Shown here one piece after another: positions 1 through 6,901 of a stretch of 17,355 nucleotides of DNA. Under the pieces are notes generated by a model. It was given only the letters and a program-made list of their open reading frames with translations. It was not told the DNA's origin and did not search any database. The position numbers were made by a program, and so were the translations under genes. Positions within the stretch are counted from its first letter, which is position 1. Every line of letters starts with the position of its first letter. The stretch is from Pseudomonadota bacterium (GTDB lineage: Bacteria; Pseudomonadota; Gammaproteobacteria; Burkholderiales; SG8-41): contig JAEYXO010000302.1 in NCBI GenBank assembly GCA_023431245.1, positions 1 to 17,355 of the forward strand, in the 5' to 3' direction.

Positions 1-63
1 CCGAACATCTGGATGACCCGCCGCGCGAAGCTCGGCGTATCCCTGCTGACCCCCGAACCCTGA
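1..63 (+). CDS. 3' end of an unidentified upstream gene (partial)
   Basis: Frame 1 is open from the window edge and ends in TGA at 61-63. It encodes the C-terminal tail PNIWMTRRAKLGVSLLTPEP. The stop lies 16 bp before the thiolase start codon, so the two genes are probably co-transcribed. Thiolase partners are often acyl-CoA dehydrogenases, hydratases or hydroxyacyl-CoA dehydrogenases, but 20 residues without a motif do not allow a family call. The stop and the close spacing are seen directly; the operon link is inference. Confidence 0.5.
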   Translation, partial: PNIWMTRRAKLGVSLLTPEP

Positions 64-79
64 ACCGAGAGGAACCACC

Positions 80-1282
80 ATGCTCGACGCTTATCTGTAC
101 GAAGGACTGCGCACCCCGTTCGGCCGCCACGGCGGCGTACTGGCGAAAGTCCGCCCCGATGACCTGCTCGCCGATGTCATGAAAAACGTGATGGCGAAAT
201 CGAAATTCAAGATCGAACAGGTCGAAGACATCGTCGTCGGCTGCGGCAACCAGAGCGGCGAGGACAGCCGCTGTGTCGCGCGCCATGCCGGCCTGTCTGC
301 CGGATTCCCGATCGAAATTCCGGGCACCGTGCTCCAGCGCAACTGCGCCAGCGGCCTCGGCGCGCTGGCCCATGCCGCACATTCGATCACGGCCGGCGAA
401 GGCGACGTGTTCATCGTCGGCGGCGTCGAGAGCATGAGCCGTTCGCCGATCGTCATCGGTCGCGCCGAAGCCGCTTTCGACCGCGGCATCAAGATGTTCG
501 ACAGCACCATCGGCCCGCGCTTCTCGAACCCGAAACTGGACAAGCAGTTCGGCAACCACCAGATGCCGCAGACTGCCGACAACCTGGCCCGCGAATACGG
601 CATCACCCGCGAGCAGGCCGACGCCTTCGCCGCGGCCTCCCAGCACAAATTCCAGGTTGCCAAGGGCGAGGGTTTCTTCGCCGGCGAGATCGCGCCGGTC
701 GAACTGCCGCCGACCCGCAAGGGCCCGGTGCCGCCGGTCGCCGAGGATGAACATCCGCGCCCGGGCACCGATCTGGCGACGCTGGCCAAGATGAAAACGT
801 TGTACGAGGGCGGCGTGACCACCGCCGGCAACGCCTCCGGCGTCAACGACGGCGCGGTCGCGCTGGTCGTCGGTTCGCGGGCCGCCGGTGAAAAGGCCGG
901 CGCCAAACCGATGGCGCGCATCATCGCCACCGCCGCCATGGGCGTGCGTCCGGACATCATGGGCATCGGCCCGGTGGCAGCGTCGAAAAAGGCGCTGGCC
1001 CGTGTCGGCCTGACGGTCAAGGACATGGACATCATCGAGATCAACGAAGCCTTCGCGGCCCAGGTGCTGGCCTGCCTCAAGGGCCTGGATGTGGCCTTTG
1101 ACGACAAACGCGTCAATCCCACCGGCGGCGCAATTGCCGTGGGCCATCCGCTCGGCGCCGCCGGCGCCCGCATTGCGCTGACGGCGGCACGCCAGCTCGA
1201 ACGCATCGGCGGCAAATATGCGCTGGTCTCGCTGTGCATCGGCGGCGGGCAGGGCATGGCCGTCGTGATCGAGCGCGTCTGA
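80..1282 (+). CDS. Thiolase (acetyl-CoA acyltransferase/acetyltransferase family)
   Basis: This is a 400-residue thiolase, the usual family length. It catalyses CoA-dependent cleavage of a 3-oxoacyl-CoA or the reverse Claisen condensation of acetyl-CoA units, in the cytoplasm. The expected catalytic landmarks are present: the acyl-accepting Cys89 in QRNCASGL, the INEAFAAQ motif, His356 in GGAIAVGHPLGAAGA, and Cys386 in the C-terminal CIGGGQGMA. The N-terminus (RTPFGRHGG, then GCGNQSGED) resembles the PcaF/PaaJ/PhaA-like group, but substrate preference (short-chain, beta-ketoadipyl-CoA or longer) cannot be read from sequence. The ATG at 80 has a good ribosome site, GAGAGGA, about 7 bp upstream. 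The gene follows an unknown gene by 16 bp and is followed by a strong hairpin. The long antisense frame across it is a GC-composition shadow. Family assignment is firm; pathway is not. Confidence 0.95.
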   Translation: MLDAYLYEGLRTPFGRHGGVLAKVRPDDLLADVMKNVMAKSKFKIEQVEDIVVGCGNQSGEDSRCVARHAGLSAGFPIEIPGTVLQRNCASGLGALAHAAHSITAGEGDVFIVGGVESMSRSPIVIGRAEAAFDRGIKMFDSTIGPRFSNPKLDKQFGNHQMPQTADNLAREYGITREQADAFAAASQHKFQVAKGEGFFAGEIAPVELPPTRKGPVPPVAEDEHPRPGTDLATLAKMKTLYEGGVTTAGNASGVNDGAVALVVGSRAAGEKAGAKPMARIIATAAMGVRPDIMGIGPVAASKKALARVGLTVKDMDIIEINEAFAAQVLACLKGLDVAFDDKRVNPTGGAIAVGHPLGAAGARIALTAARQLERIGGKYALVSLCIGGGQGMAVVIERV

Positions 1283-1336
1283 GGGGCTTGTCACCCCCGG
1301 ATTGCCTCCGGCGCCGGCAAACGGCTGCGGTCCAAA

Positions 1337-1371
1337 CCGGGCAAACCTAACAAAATGTTAGATTTGCCCGG
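1337..1371. repeat. 16-bp inverted repeat (hairpin) between thiolase and small + strand gene
   Basis: The left arm 1337-1352 (CCGGGCAAACCTAACA) pairs with the right arm 1356-1371 (TGTTAGATTTGCCCGG) with a single C/A mismatch and an AAA loop. It begins 54 bp after the thiolase stop. No T-tract follows, so it is not a standard intrinsic terminator. It could be a transcript-stabilising or terminator-like hairpin for the thiolase operon, an operator, or a dispersed repeat. TTGACC at 1374-1379 begins right after it and could be a weak -35 element, but no convincing -10 follows. Confidence 0.6.
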
Positions 1372-1430
1372 CCTTGACCTGTCGCGCATACTTGGCCATA
1401 CCAAAAAACAGGGACGGTCAGGGACAGATC

Positions 1431-1805
1431 GTGAGTGACATGGAAACCATCACCGCGCTGAAACAGGGAGTTCCGCTGCCGCCGCAGAAGCTGATCGAGC
1501 TGCGGTCGAAGGGCATGCATACCGTGCGCTTCGAATTCATCGTCCGCCTGCTGCGCCTGAACACGCAGATCATCACCCTGTCGATTTACTGGGAAGACGG
1601 CAGGGAATTCATGCAGATCCCCTCGGTCCAGAACGCCCAGCGCAAGCTGGTATATGCCAGCCAGCCCCGTGTCCACGGGCTGTTCGATGACATGGCACTG
1701 CTGTGTTACCCCTATGATGCGGACGCCAAGGCCAAGGTGGACGCCGAACTCGACCGGATGGTCGAAGCGATAGGGGACTACGGCCGCAAAACCCCCAGAA
1801 GCTGA
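1431..1805 (+). CDS. Small conserved-looking protein of unknown function (124 aa)
   Basis: I do not recognise this protein. The frame is open from a TTG at 1374, but the hairpin and a possible -35 element sit there. The more credible starts are GTG at 1431, with AGGGA upstream (MSDMETITALKQG...), or ATG at 1440. The product would be about 121-124 residues, soluble, with no signal peptide or membrane segment. It is rich in alternating hydrophobic/charged stretches in the middle (RFEFIVRLLRLNTQIITLSIYW) and has an acidic/basic C-terminal half with a predicted helix (DADAKAKVDAELDRMVEAI). It has one cysteine. It stands alone on the + strand between the thiolase hairpin and a probable terminator, and converges on the ankyrin gene. 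An overlapping antisense frame of similar length (1347-1817) exists, but the + frame has the better start and flanking signals. Confidence 0.6.
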   Translation: MSDMETITALKQGVPLPPQKLIELRSKGMHTVRFEFIVRLLRLNTQIITLSIYWEDGREFMQIPSVQNAQRKLVYASQPRVHGLFDDMALLCYPYDADAKAKVDAELDRMVEAIGDYGRKTPRS

Positions 1806-1881
1806 TACCGGCTGCACCTGGCCGCCGTATTCCTTCTGCGGCTTCTATTTGACATAATACACATTATACGTATTTCGAGGT

Positions 1882-1910
1882 ATAAGGCTTTGATGCAAAG
1901 GCCTTATTTT
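1882..1910 (+). terminator. Probable intrinsic terminator after the small + strand gene
   Basis: ATAAGGCTTTG (1882-1892) pairs with CAAAGGCCTTAT (1896-1907) with one bulged C and an ATG loop. The right arm runs into TTTT at 1907-1910. It lies 76 bp after the stop of the small gene and 20 bp before the converging ankyrin stop, which is where a + strand terminator is expected. The other side lacks a clear T-tract for the - strand transcript. The stem is only partly GC, so strength is uncertain. Confidence 0.5.
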
Positions 1911-1930
1911 CAGAGCAGCATTCAGGCCCT

Positions 1931-2578
1931 TCAGTCCTCCGCGCCAGCCCTGCGCAGCACAGCCTCAATGTCCGCATGCCCGCGATCCCGTGCATTGCCC
2001 AGTGCCGAGTGCCCGAACGGCGATACGTATTTGGCATCGGCACCATGCTCCAGCAGCATCAGCAGCATCGGCAGATGGCCTTCGCGTGCCGCCATCATCA
2101 GCGGCGTGGTGCCGTTCTCGGCCGCTGCATTGACGTCCGCACCCTTGGCGATCAGCATGCGGCCGATATCCACGCGGTTGCGGGCGGCTGCGTAAATCAG
2201 CGGCGTCCAGCCGGCATGATTGACCGGCGCTCCCGCGTCCAGCAGCATTTTGGCGATTTCCGCATGCCCCTGGATGGCGGCGAGCATCAGGGCCGATTCT
2301 CCCAGGGGGTTCCGGACATGCAGCCGCGGACGGGCCGCCAGTATGGTTCTGACCACACTGGGCTTGCCTTCGCGGACCGCCAGCATCAGCAGGGATTCGC
2401 CCTTGGGGCTGACCGTATCGACATCCATTCCGCGCCGGAACAGCTCGACTATCGCCTTTTCGTCATCCAGGTGGATGGCCTGCAACATGTCTTCGTAGGC
2501 ACCAGCCTGCGCTGTGGTGCTGCCAAGCCCCAACAAGACAACCATGCAGGACTTCAGGATCCAGTTTCTGAAAATCAT
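1931..2578 (-). CDS. Secreted ankyrin-repeat protein
   Basis: This is a 215-residue protein with a clear export signal: a basic start MIFRNWILK, a hydrophobic core CMVVLLGLG and a likely signal-peptidase site after AQA at residue 25. The rest is made of about five to six ankyrin repeats. Recognisable units include GESLLMLAVREGKPSVVRTIL, GESALMLAAIQGHAEIAKML, GWTPLIYAAARNRVDIGRML, GTTPLMMAAREGHLPMLLML and GHSALGNARDRGHADIEAVL. Ankyrin repeats are protein-binding scaffolds, so a periplasmic binding role is likely but the partner is unknown. The ATG at 2578 is 4 bp after the tatD stop, in an AT-rich stretch with no Shine-Dalgarno sequence, which suggests translational coupling to tatD. To my knowledge an ankyrin gene after tatD is common in betaproteobacteria. 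Repeat family is firm; function unknown. Confidence 0.9.
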   Translation of the reverse strand: MIFRNWILKSCMVVLLGLGSTTAQAGAYEDMLQAIHLDDEKAIVELFRRGMDVDTVSPKGESLLMLAVREGKPSVVRTILAARPRLHVRNPLGESALMLAAIQGHAEIAKMLLDAGAPVNHAGWTPLIYAAARNRVDIGRMLIAKGADVNAAAENGTTPLMMAAREGHLPMLLMLLEHGADAKYVSPFGHSALGNARDRGHADIEAVLRRAGAED

Positions 2579-2582
2579 ATAT

Positions 2583-3350
2583 CTATTTGTTTATATTGAA
2601 TAATTTAAAAAAGTTTTCCGTGGTCCTGGTTGCCACTTCAGAGAATTCCCGCTGCTGCAGGCGGGCAATTTCTTCTGCGACATGCCTGACCCAGCCCGGC
2701 TGGTTGGTCTTGCCGCGGTACGGCACCGGCGCCAGATAGGGGGAATCCGTCTCCACCAGCATCCGCTCCAGGGGGACCCGCCGGGCCACTTCCTTAAGAT
2801 CCTTCGCATTCTTGAAAGTCACGATGCCCGAAAACGAGATGTAAAACCCCAGGTCCAGCGCGGCACGGGCAACCTCCCAGCTCTCGGTAAAACAGTGCAT
2901 GACGCCCCCGGCCGCACCTGCACCCTCTTCCCGCATCAGCCGCAACGTATCCTCGGCCGCTGAACGGGTGTGGATGATCAGCGGTTTGGCGGCCTCGCGC
3001 GCGGCGCGGATATGCACCCGGAAACGCTCCCTCTGCCATTCAAGATCGCCGGTCAGGCGGTAATAATCGAGCCCCGTTTCACCAATGGCGACCACCTTCG
3101 GATGCCGCGCCAGTTCGACCAGTTCCGCCACGGACGGTTCGCGCAGATCAGGGTAATCCGGATGGACGCCGACCGAGGCGTAGAACTGCTCGTGCCGTTC
3201 GGCCAGCGCGAGCACCTTCGGAAAATCCTCCAGCGTGACGCTGACACACAGCGCCTTCGCGACCCCGTTTTCGCGCATCACCCCAATCAGTTCCGGAAGC
3301 CTGTCCGACAGTTCCGGAAAATCCAGATGGCAATGCGAATCAACCAGCAT
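2583..3350 (-). CDS. tatD: TatD-family metal-dependent hydrolase/DNase
   Basis: This 255-residue protein matches the TatD/YcfH amidohydrolase-fold family, which are metal-dependent phosphodiesterases with 3'-5' exonuclease activity. The metal ligands are visible: His6 and His8 in MLVDSHCHLDF, Glu91 in AIGETGLDYY, His127 in LIIHTR, His152 in VMHCFTES and Asp202 in VETDSPYLAPVPYRGKTN. It is separated from the holB stop by a single base, so it is surely co-translated with holB, as in E. coli (holB-ycfH). Its last codons (KLFNINK) fall in an AT-rich patch that continues into the ankyrin start. YcfH versus TatD paralog is assigned by context (next to holB), not by experiment; its physiological substrate remains uncertain. 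Confidence 0.93.
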   Translation of the reverse strand: MLVDSHCHLDFPELSDRLPELIGVMRENGVAKALCVSVTLEDFPKVLALAERHEQFYASVGVHPDYPDLREPSVAELVELARHPKVVAIGETGLDYYRLTGDLEWQRERFRVHIRAAREAAKPLIIHTRSAAEDTLRLMREEGAGAAGGVMHCFTESWEVARAALDLGFYISFSGIVTFKNAKDLKEVARRVPLERMLVETDSPYLAPVPYRGKTNQPGWVRHVAEEIARLQQREFSEVATRTTENFFKLFNINK

Positions 3351-3351
3351 G

Positions 3352-4362
3352 TCAGGCCGCCTTGCGCGCAGGGTTCACGACGCCCGAGTAGGCGACCAGC
3401 ACGCTCTCGATATACAGGCGCGCGTTCAGCGGATGTTGGATGTTGCGCTGCTCGCGCACCAGCTTGCGGTGCAGCCGCAGCGCTGACAGCAATTCGGCGC
3501 GGCGAGCCACGACGGCCAGTTCGCGCGCCATGTCGGGGTTGTAACGGATGCTGCCCAGCATCCGCTGGCTGACGATGTCATGGGTCCATTTCTGCATCCA
3601 GCCGAGGAAACGGTCCAGCGGAAGATCACGCAAGGCCTCGGCGGCGGCCAGCGGATCAAAATCCGGGGCAACGATATGACCGAGAAAATCCCTGCGCCCT
3701 GCCAGTTCCTTGCCCTCGCTCGCCGCCAGCGCCAGCAGGGGCGCTCCCGAATACTGGGCCAGCGCCACTTCCGGTTCCGCGACCCCCTGCTCCCGCAGCC
3801 AGGCCAGCGCGGTCGCCGGATCCGGCCGTCCCAGGCTGAGTTGGCGGCAGCGGCTGATGATGGTGCGCGGCAGGCGCTGCGGACGGTGGCTGACCAGGAT
3901 GAAGTGGGTTCGTGCCGGCGGCTCTTCGAGATTTTTCAGCAGCGCGTTGGCGGCATTGATGTTGAGAGCCTCCGCCGGGCTGACGAGGATCACCTTGCGT
4001 CCCCCGCGGTGGCTGGATACATGAATGAAATCATGCAGTTCCCGCACCTGCTCGACGCTGATCCAGGGGCTGGCCTTGGTTTTTTTTGCACTCTCTCCGG
4101 CTTCCGCTTCGGCCTCACCTTCGCTTGCCGGCGCGAGCAGGCGGAAATCGGGATGCGCACCCGAGGTGAACCAAGCGCAGGCACTGCACCGGCCGCAGGC
4201 TGCCCCTGCGGAGGCCGGCTGCTCACACAGCAGCCCTTGGGCCAGGGCCATGCCGAAATCCTGCTTGCCGATACCCTGGGGCCCTTTTATCAACAGCGCA
4301 TGGGACAGTTGGCTGCCTTGCTTCAGCAACTGCGCCAGCTCTGATTTAAACCATATAGTCAT
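3352..4362 (-). CDS. holB: DNA polymerase III subunit delta' (clamp loader)
   Basis: This is a 336-residue delta' subunit of the clamp loader that opens and loads the beta sliding clamp at replication forks. Visible features are a P-loop-like GPQGIGKQ at 27-34, a zinc-binding set Cys46, Cys56, Cys59, Cys62, the ANALLKNLEEPP motif around 138-149 and ISRC at 169-172, all typical of HolB/AAA+ clamp-loader proteins. Residues 81-97 form an acidic/lysine linker (EGEAEAEAGESAKKTKA) whose codons contain an uninterrupted run of eight A on the coding strand (4080-4087). The ATG at 4362 follows a 75-bp AT-rich spacer with no Shine-Dalgarno sequence. The gene lies between tmk and tatD, the conserved position. 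Many relatives carry a PilZ-domain gene between holB and tatD; here the two genes are 1 bp apart and it is absent. Confidence 0.95.
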   Translation of the reverse strand: MTIWFKSELAQLLKQGSQLSHALLIKGPQGIGKQDFGMALAQGLLCEQPASAGAACGRCSACAWFTSGAHPDFRLLAPASEGEAEAEAGESAKKTKASPWISVEQVRELHDFIHVSSHRGGRKVILVSPAEALNINAANALLKNLEEPPARTHFILVSHRPQRLPRTIISRCRQLSLGRPDPATALAWLREQGVAEPEVALAQYSGAPLLALAASEGKELAGRRDFLGHIVAPDFDPLAAAEALRDLPLDRFLGWMQKWTHDIVSQRMLGSIRYNPDMARELAVVARRAELLSALRLHRKLVREQRNIQHPLNARLYIESVLVAYSGVVNPARKAA

Positions 4363-4418
4363 TTATAATCAATGGCTTATATAATACTTTTCAATCGACC
4401 GCCAGGAATGCGCTTAAT

Positions 4419-4450
4419 TTCAATTATTAATTTAAAATCAATAATTTGAA
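4419..4450. repeat. AT-rich inverted repeat at the tmk/holB junction
   Basis: TTCAATTATT (4419-4428) is complementary to AATAATTTGAA (4440-4450) with one extra base. The repeat covers the tmk stop codon and reaches into its last codons. The 4363-4437 spacer is almost purely A/T in a GC-rich neighbourhood. The segment 4431-4447 also resembles the recurring spacer motif seen before acpP and sppA. No convincing promoter hexamers were found here, so its role is unknown. Confidence 0.4.
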
Positions 4451-5052
4451 ATAATATTTTGAAGTTCTTTCTGGATTTCGGCAATGCTGCGTGCTGCATC
4501 GATGATCCGGATTCTTTGCGGATGTTCTGCAGCCCTGCGCAGATAAGCCGCACGCACCCGCTCGAAAAACGCCAGTTGTTCCCGTTCGAAGCGATCAGGC
4601 TCACGAACCCGGCTGGTCCGGGCACGCCCGACTTCGGGGCTGAGGTCGAAATAAAGGGTCAGATCCGGCTGCAAATCCCCCTGCACCCAGTGCTCCAGCG
4701 CCGCGATGCGATCCCAGGCCAGGCCGCTGCCGCCGGCCTGGTAGGCGTAGGTGGCATCGGTGAAGCGGTCGCACAGCACCCAGCGGCCTGCGGCCAGCGC
4801 CGGCTCGATGACGGTCGCGATATGTTCCCGGCGCGCCGCAAACATCAGCAAGGCCTCGGTGTCCGGCGTCCGCGGCTCAGGGCTGTTGAGCAGCAGCTGG
4901 CGCAGCGCCTCCCCCAGGGGTGTCCCGCCTGGTTCCCGCGTGACCGTCAGCGGCAAACCGCGTCCGGCAAGATGCCCGCGCAGCCATCCCAGATGGGTGG
5001 TCTTGCCGGCGCCATCCATGCCCTCCAGGGTGATGAATTTGCCGCGGCTCAC
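4438..5052 (-). CDS. tmk: Thymidylate kinase
   Basis: This 204-residue enzyme phosphorylates dTMP to dTDP, an essential step of dTTP synthesis in the cytoplasm. The P-loop GMDGAGKT is at 11-18, the dTMP-binding REPGGTPLGE at 39-48, the DRFTDATYAYQ motif at 95-105, and a lid segment with Arg residues near 143-156. Length and motif order match bacterial Tmk. The start is GTG at 5052, overlapping the TGA of mltG by 4 bp, so translation is coupled. The C-terminal tail (NIISNY) is encoded by an AT-rich stretch unlike the rest of the gene and merges with the AT-rich spacer before holB; this suggests the gene end has been altered by, or formed from, that spacer sequence (inference). Confidence 0.96.
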   Translation of the reverse strand: MSRGKFITLEGMDGAGKTTHLGWLRGHLAGRGLPLTVTREPGGTPLGEALRQLLLNSPEPRTPDTEALLMFAARREHIATVIEPALAAGRWVLCDRFTDATYAYQAGGSGLAWDRIAALEHWVQGDLQPDLTLYFDLSPEVGRARTSRVREPDRFEREQLAFFERVRAAYLRRAAEHPQRIRIIDAARSIAEIQKELQNIISNY

Positions 5053-6065
5053 TGGCGCGGGCGTCCCCGGCGCTGGTAAAGGTCCACTGCGCGCTCATGC
5101 TCGGCGAGCGTGCGTGAAAACTTGGAGCTGCCGTCGCCGCGGGCGACAAAATACATCGCATCGCTGGCGGCCGGGTTCAGCGTGGCACGCAGCGCATCCA
5201 GCCCCGGCAGGGCTATCGGCGTCGGCGGCAGGCCAGCCCGGGTATAGGTGTTGTAGGGCGTATCGGTGGTCAGGTCACTTTTACGGATGTTGCCGTCAAA
5301 AGCCTCGCCCATGCCGTAGATCACCGAGGGATCAGTCTGCAGGCGCATGCCGATGCGCAGGCGGTTGATGAACACCGCGGCGACCAGGCCCCGCTCTTCG
5401 GGCCGCCCTGTTTCCTTTTCGACAATCGACGCCAGGATCAGGGCTTCCTCGGGTGATTTCAGGGGCAGCCCCTGCGCACGCCGCCCCCATTCCTGGTCAA
5501 GATGACGCAGCATCAGCTGGTGCGCGCGGCGCAGTATCGCCAGATCCGTCGTGCCTTCGCTGAAATGGTAGGTATCGGGGAAAAACCAGCCCTCGGCGGA
5601 CGGCCGTACGATGCCCAGCTTCTGCAGCAGTTCCGCCTCGCTCAGGCTTGCCGCCTCGGCGCGGACCTTGGGATGTTCCTGTAGCGCCTTGCGCATCTGG
5701 CGGAACGTCCACCCCTCGACAAACGTGACCGAAACCAGCGTGACGTCGCCGCGGGTGATCCGGTCCAGCAATGCCAGCGGGGTCAGCGGGCCGGAGAATT
5801 CGTAATTGCCCGCCTTCAGCCTGGCCGATTCGCCGCGCAGGCGGGCCAGCAGCTCGAAAATTTCGGGACGGCCGATGATGCCGGCTGCCGCCAGCTGTGC
5901 CGACACGCCGCGCAGGGAACTGCCCGAACGCAGTTCGAAAGTCAGCGGCGACGGGCCCAAGCCGAGGTCGCGGTGTGCGTAGTAATACAGCCCCGCAGCA
6001 GTGGCCAGTACAGCCAGCGCCGCAGACCACAGCAGGAACTTAAACAGCCGGATGATCGAACGCAT
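5049..6065 (-). CDS. mltG: Endolytic murein transglycosylase MltG (YceG)
   Basis: This 338-residue inner-membrane protein has one N-terminal transmembrane segment (about residues 8-29) and a periplasmic YceG domain. MltG cleaves nascent peptidoglycan strands endolytically and thereby limits glycan length. The conserved landmarks are EGWTFRQMRKAL (about 117-128), GWFFPDTYHF (159-168), the catalytic Glu in LASIVEKET (211-219), FINRLRIGMRLQTDPSVIYG (232-251) and YNTYTRAGLPPTPI (271-284). The ATG at 6065 lies inside the last codons of pabC (26-bp overlap), and its stop overlaps the tmk GTG. The order pabC-mltG-tmk is conserved in E. coli. No strong ribosome site is visible, so translation is probably coupled to pabC. 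Confidence 0.95.
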   Translation of the reverse strand: MRSIIRLFKFLLWSAALAVLATAAGLYYYAHRDLGLGPSPLTFELRSGSSLRGVSAQLAAAGIIGRPEIFELLARLRGESARLKAGNYEFSGPLTPLALLDRITRGDVTLVSVTFVEGWTFRQMRKALQEHPKVRAEAASLSEAELLQKLGIVRPSAEGWFFPDTYHFSEGTTDLAILRRAHQLMLRHLDQEWGRRAQGLPLKSPEEALILASIVEKETGRPEERGLVAAVFINRLRIGMRLQTDPSVIYGMGEAFDGNIRKSDLTTDTPYNTYTRAGLPPTPIALPGLDALRATLNPAASDAMYFVARGDGSSKFSRTLAEHERAVDLYQRRGRPRQ

Positions 6066-6867
6066 CGAGCCATTTTCTCACGAGTGCCGCGACCGGAAAG
6101 TCCCGCCACTGCCGTGGCCCGAGCGCGGCCACCGGCCACACGCCGATCAGGCTGTTGACCAGCAGGACTTCATCCGCTGACTCCAGGCGCCGGCGGCTGA
6201 CAGTCTCCACGCTGCAGCGCAGGCCGTGGTGCTCGGCAGACTCCAGCACCAGTTCCCGTGTGACTCCGGCGACACCGCAGCGGGAAAGATCGGGGGTCAC
6301 CAGCGCGCCGCCTTCGACCAGGAACACATTGCAGCGCGTGCCTTCGATGACGTTTCCAGCCGCGTCCTGGAGCAGCCCTTCGGCAATGGCCGGATCATCC
6401 CACTCGGCGCGTGCCAGCACGTTTTCCAAGCGGTTGAGATGCTTGATGCCCGCATGCGCGGGCTGCTCCGCCAGTTGCAAGCGGCACCAGCGGGCGGTGA
6501 TGCCCCTGGTTGCCCATTCCGCGGGATAGTCAGGCAGGCGGTCTGCGCAGACAATGCGCCGGTGCCGCGGCTTTTCCGGCAACGCGTAACCGCGGCCGCC
6601 GCCCCCCCGGGTCACCGTGATGCGCAGGCTGCAGTCCGCAGCACGCGCGGCAACCGCCTGGATGTCCCCGAGCAGCACCTCGGCCGCCGGTGGCCGGATG
6701 CCCAGCGCCGCGCAGTCGGACGCCAGTTTCGCGTAATGCCGCGGCCAGCGGCATACCCGTCCACCGCGCATTGCCATCGTGCGGAATACGCCGTCGCCAT
6801 AGGCCAGGCCACGGTCATCCGCGGGAACACCGGCATCCGGCACTCCGTCAACCAGTGTGATGAGCAT
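6040..6867 (-). CDS. pabC: Aminodeoxychorismate lyase (class IV PLP enzyme)
   Basis: This 275-residue enzyme is predicted to convert 4-amino-4-deoxychorismate to p-aminobenzoate and pyruvate in folate synthesis. It is a fold-type IV PLP protein. The PLP lysine is expected at Lys142 in GIKHLNRLENVLARAE, and the family signature Glu-Gly-Thr-x-x-Asn appears at 175-180 (EGTRCNVF). DRGLAYGDGVFRT near the start is the usual N-terminal motif. I chose the ATG at 6867 (MLITLVDG) rather than the frame's first ATG at 6969. The longer form would run into fabF and add an unconserved 34-residue tail, while 275 residues is the family length. No clear ribosome site precedes it; it lies 34 bp after fabF. A D-amino-acid aminotransferase is possible but less likely given the fabF-pabC-mltG-tmk order. 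A G7 run on the coding strand lies at 6602-6608. Confidence 0.9.
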   Translation of the reverse strand: MLITLVDGVPDAGVPADDRGLAYGDGVFRTMAMRGGRVCRWPRHYAKLASDCAALGIRPPAAEVLLGDIQAVAARAADCSLRITVTRGGGGRGYALPEKPRHRRIVCADRLPDYPAEWATRGITARWCRLQLAEQPAHAGIKHLNRLENVLARAEWDDPAIAEGLLQDAAGNVIEGTRCNVFLVEGGALVTPDLSRCGVAGVTRELVLESAEHHGLRCSVETVSRRRLESADEVLLVNSLIGVWPVAALGPRQWRDFPVAALVRKWLDAFDHPAV

Positions 6868-6901
6868 GACTGCCGCGGCCGCCGGTTCGTCCCGGCGTGA
6901 A

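Noticed and set aside
91..1257. 388-residue open frame antisense to the thiolase
   Set aside because: Low-complexity Ala/Ser/Pro/Arg content typical of the reverse frame of a GC-rich gene; no motif; the + frame is a clear thiolase.
1849..1876. TTGACA at 1849-1854 with TATTTC at 1871-1876 as a + strand promoter
   Set aside because: The -35 is perfect, but the -10 matches only 3 of 6 and the transcript would run at once into the terminator-like hairpin and antisense to the ankyrin gene. An inverse TATAAT (1863-1868 on the - strand) lacks a -35.
3580..4344. 254-residue + strand frame opposite holB
   Set aside because: No motif, glutamine/arginine-rich, and HolB on the other strand is complete with zinc and P-loop motifs.
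6602..6608. G7 run in pabC as a phase-variable tract
   Set aside because: Seven bases is short for slipped-strand switching, the gene is housekeeping, and the run codes for conserved-looking glycines in a GC-rich context.
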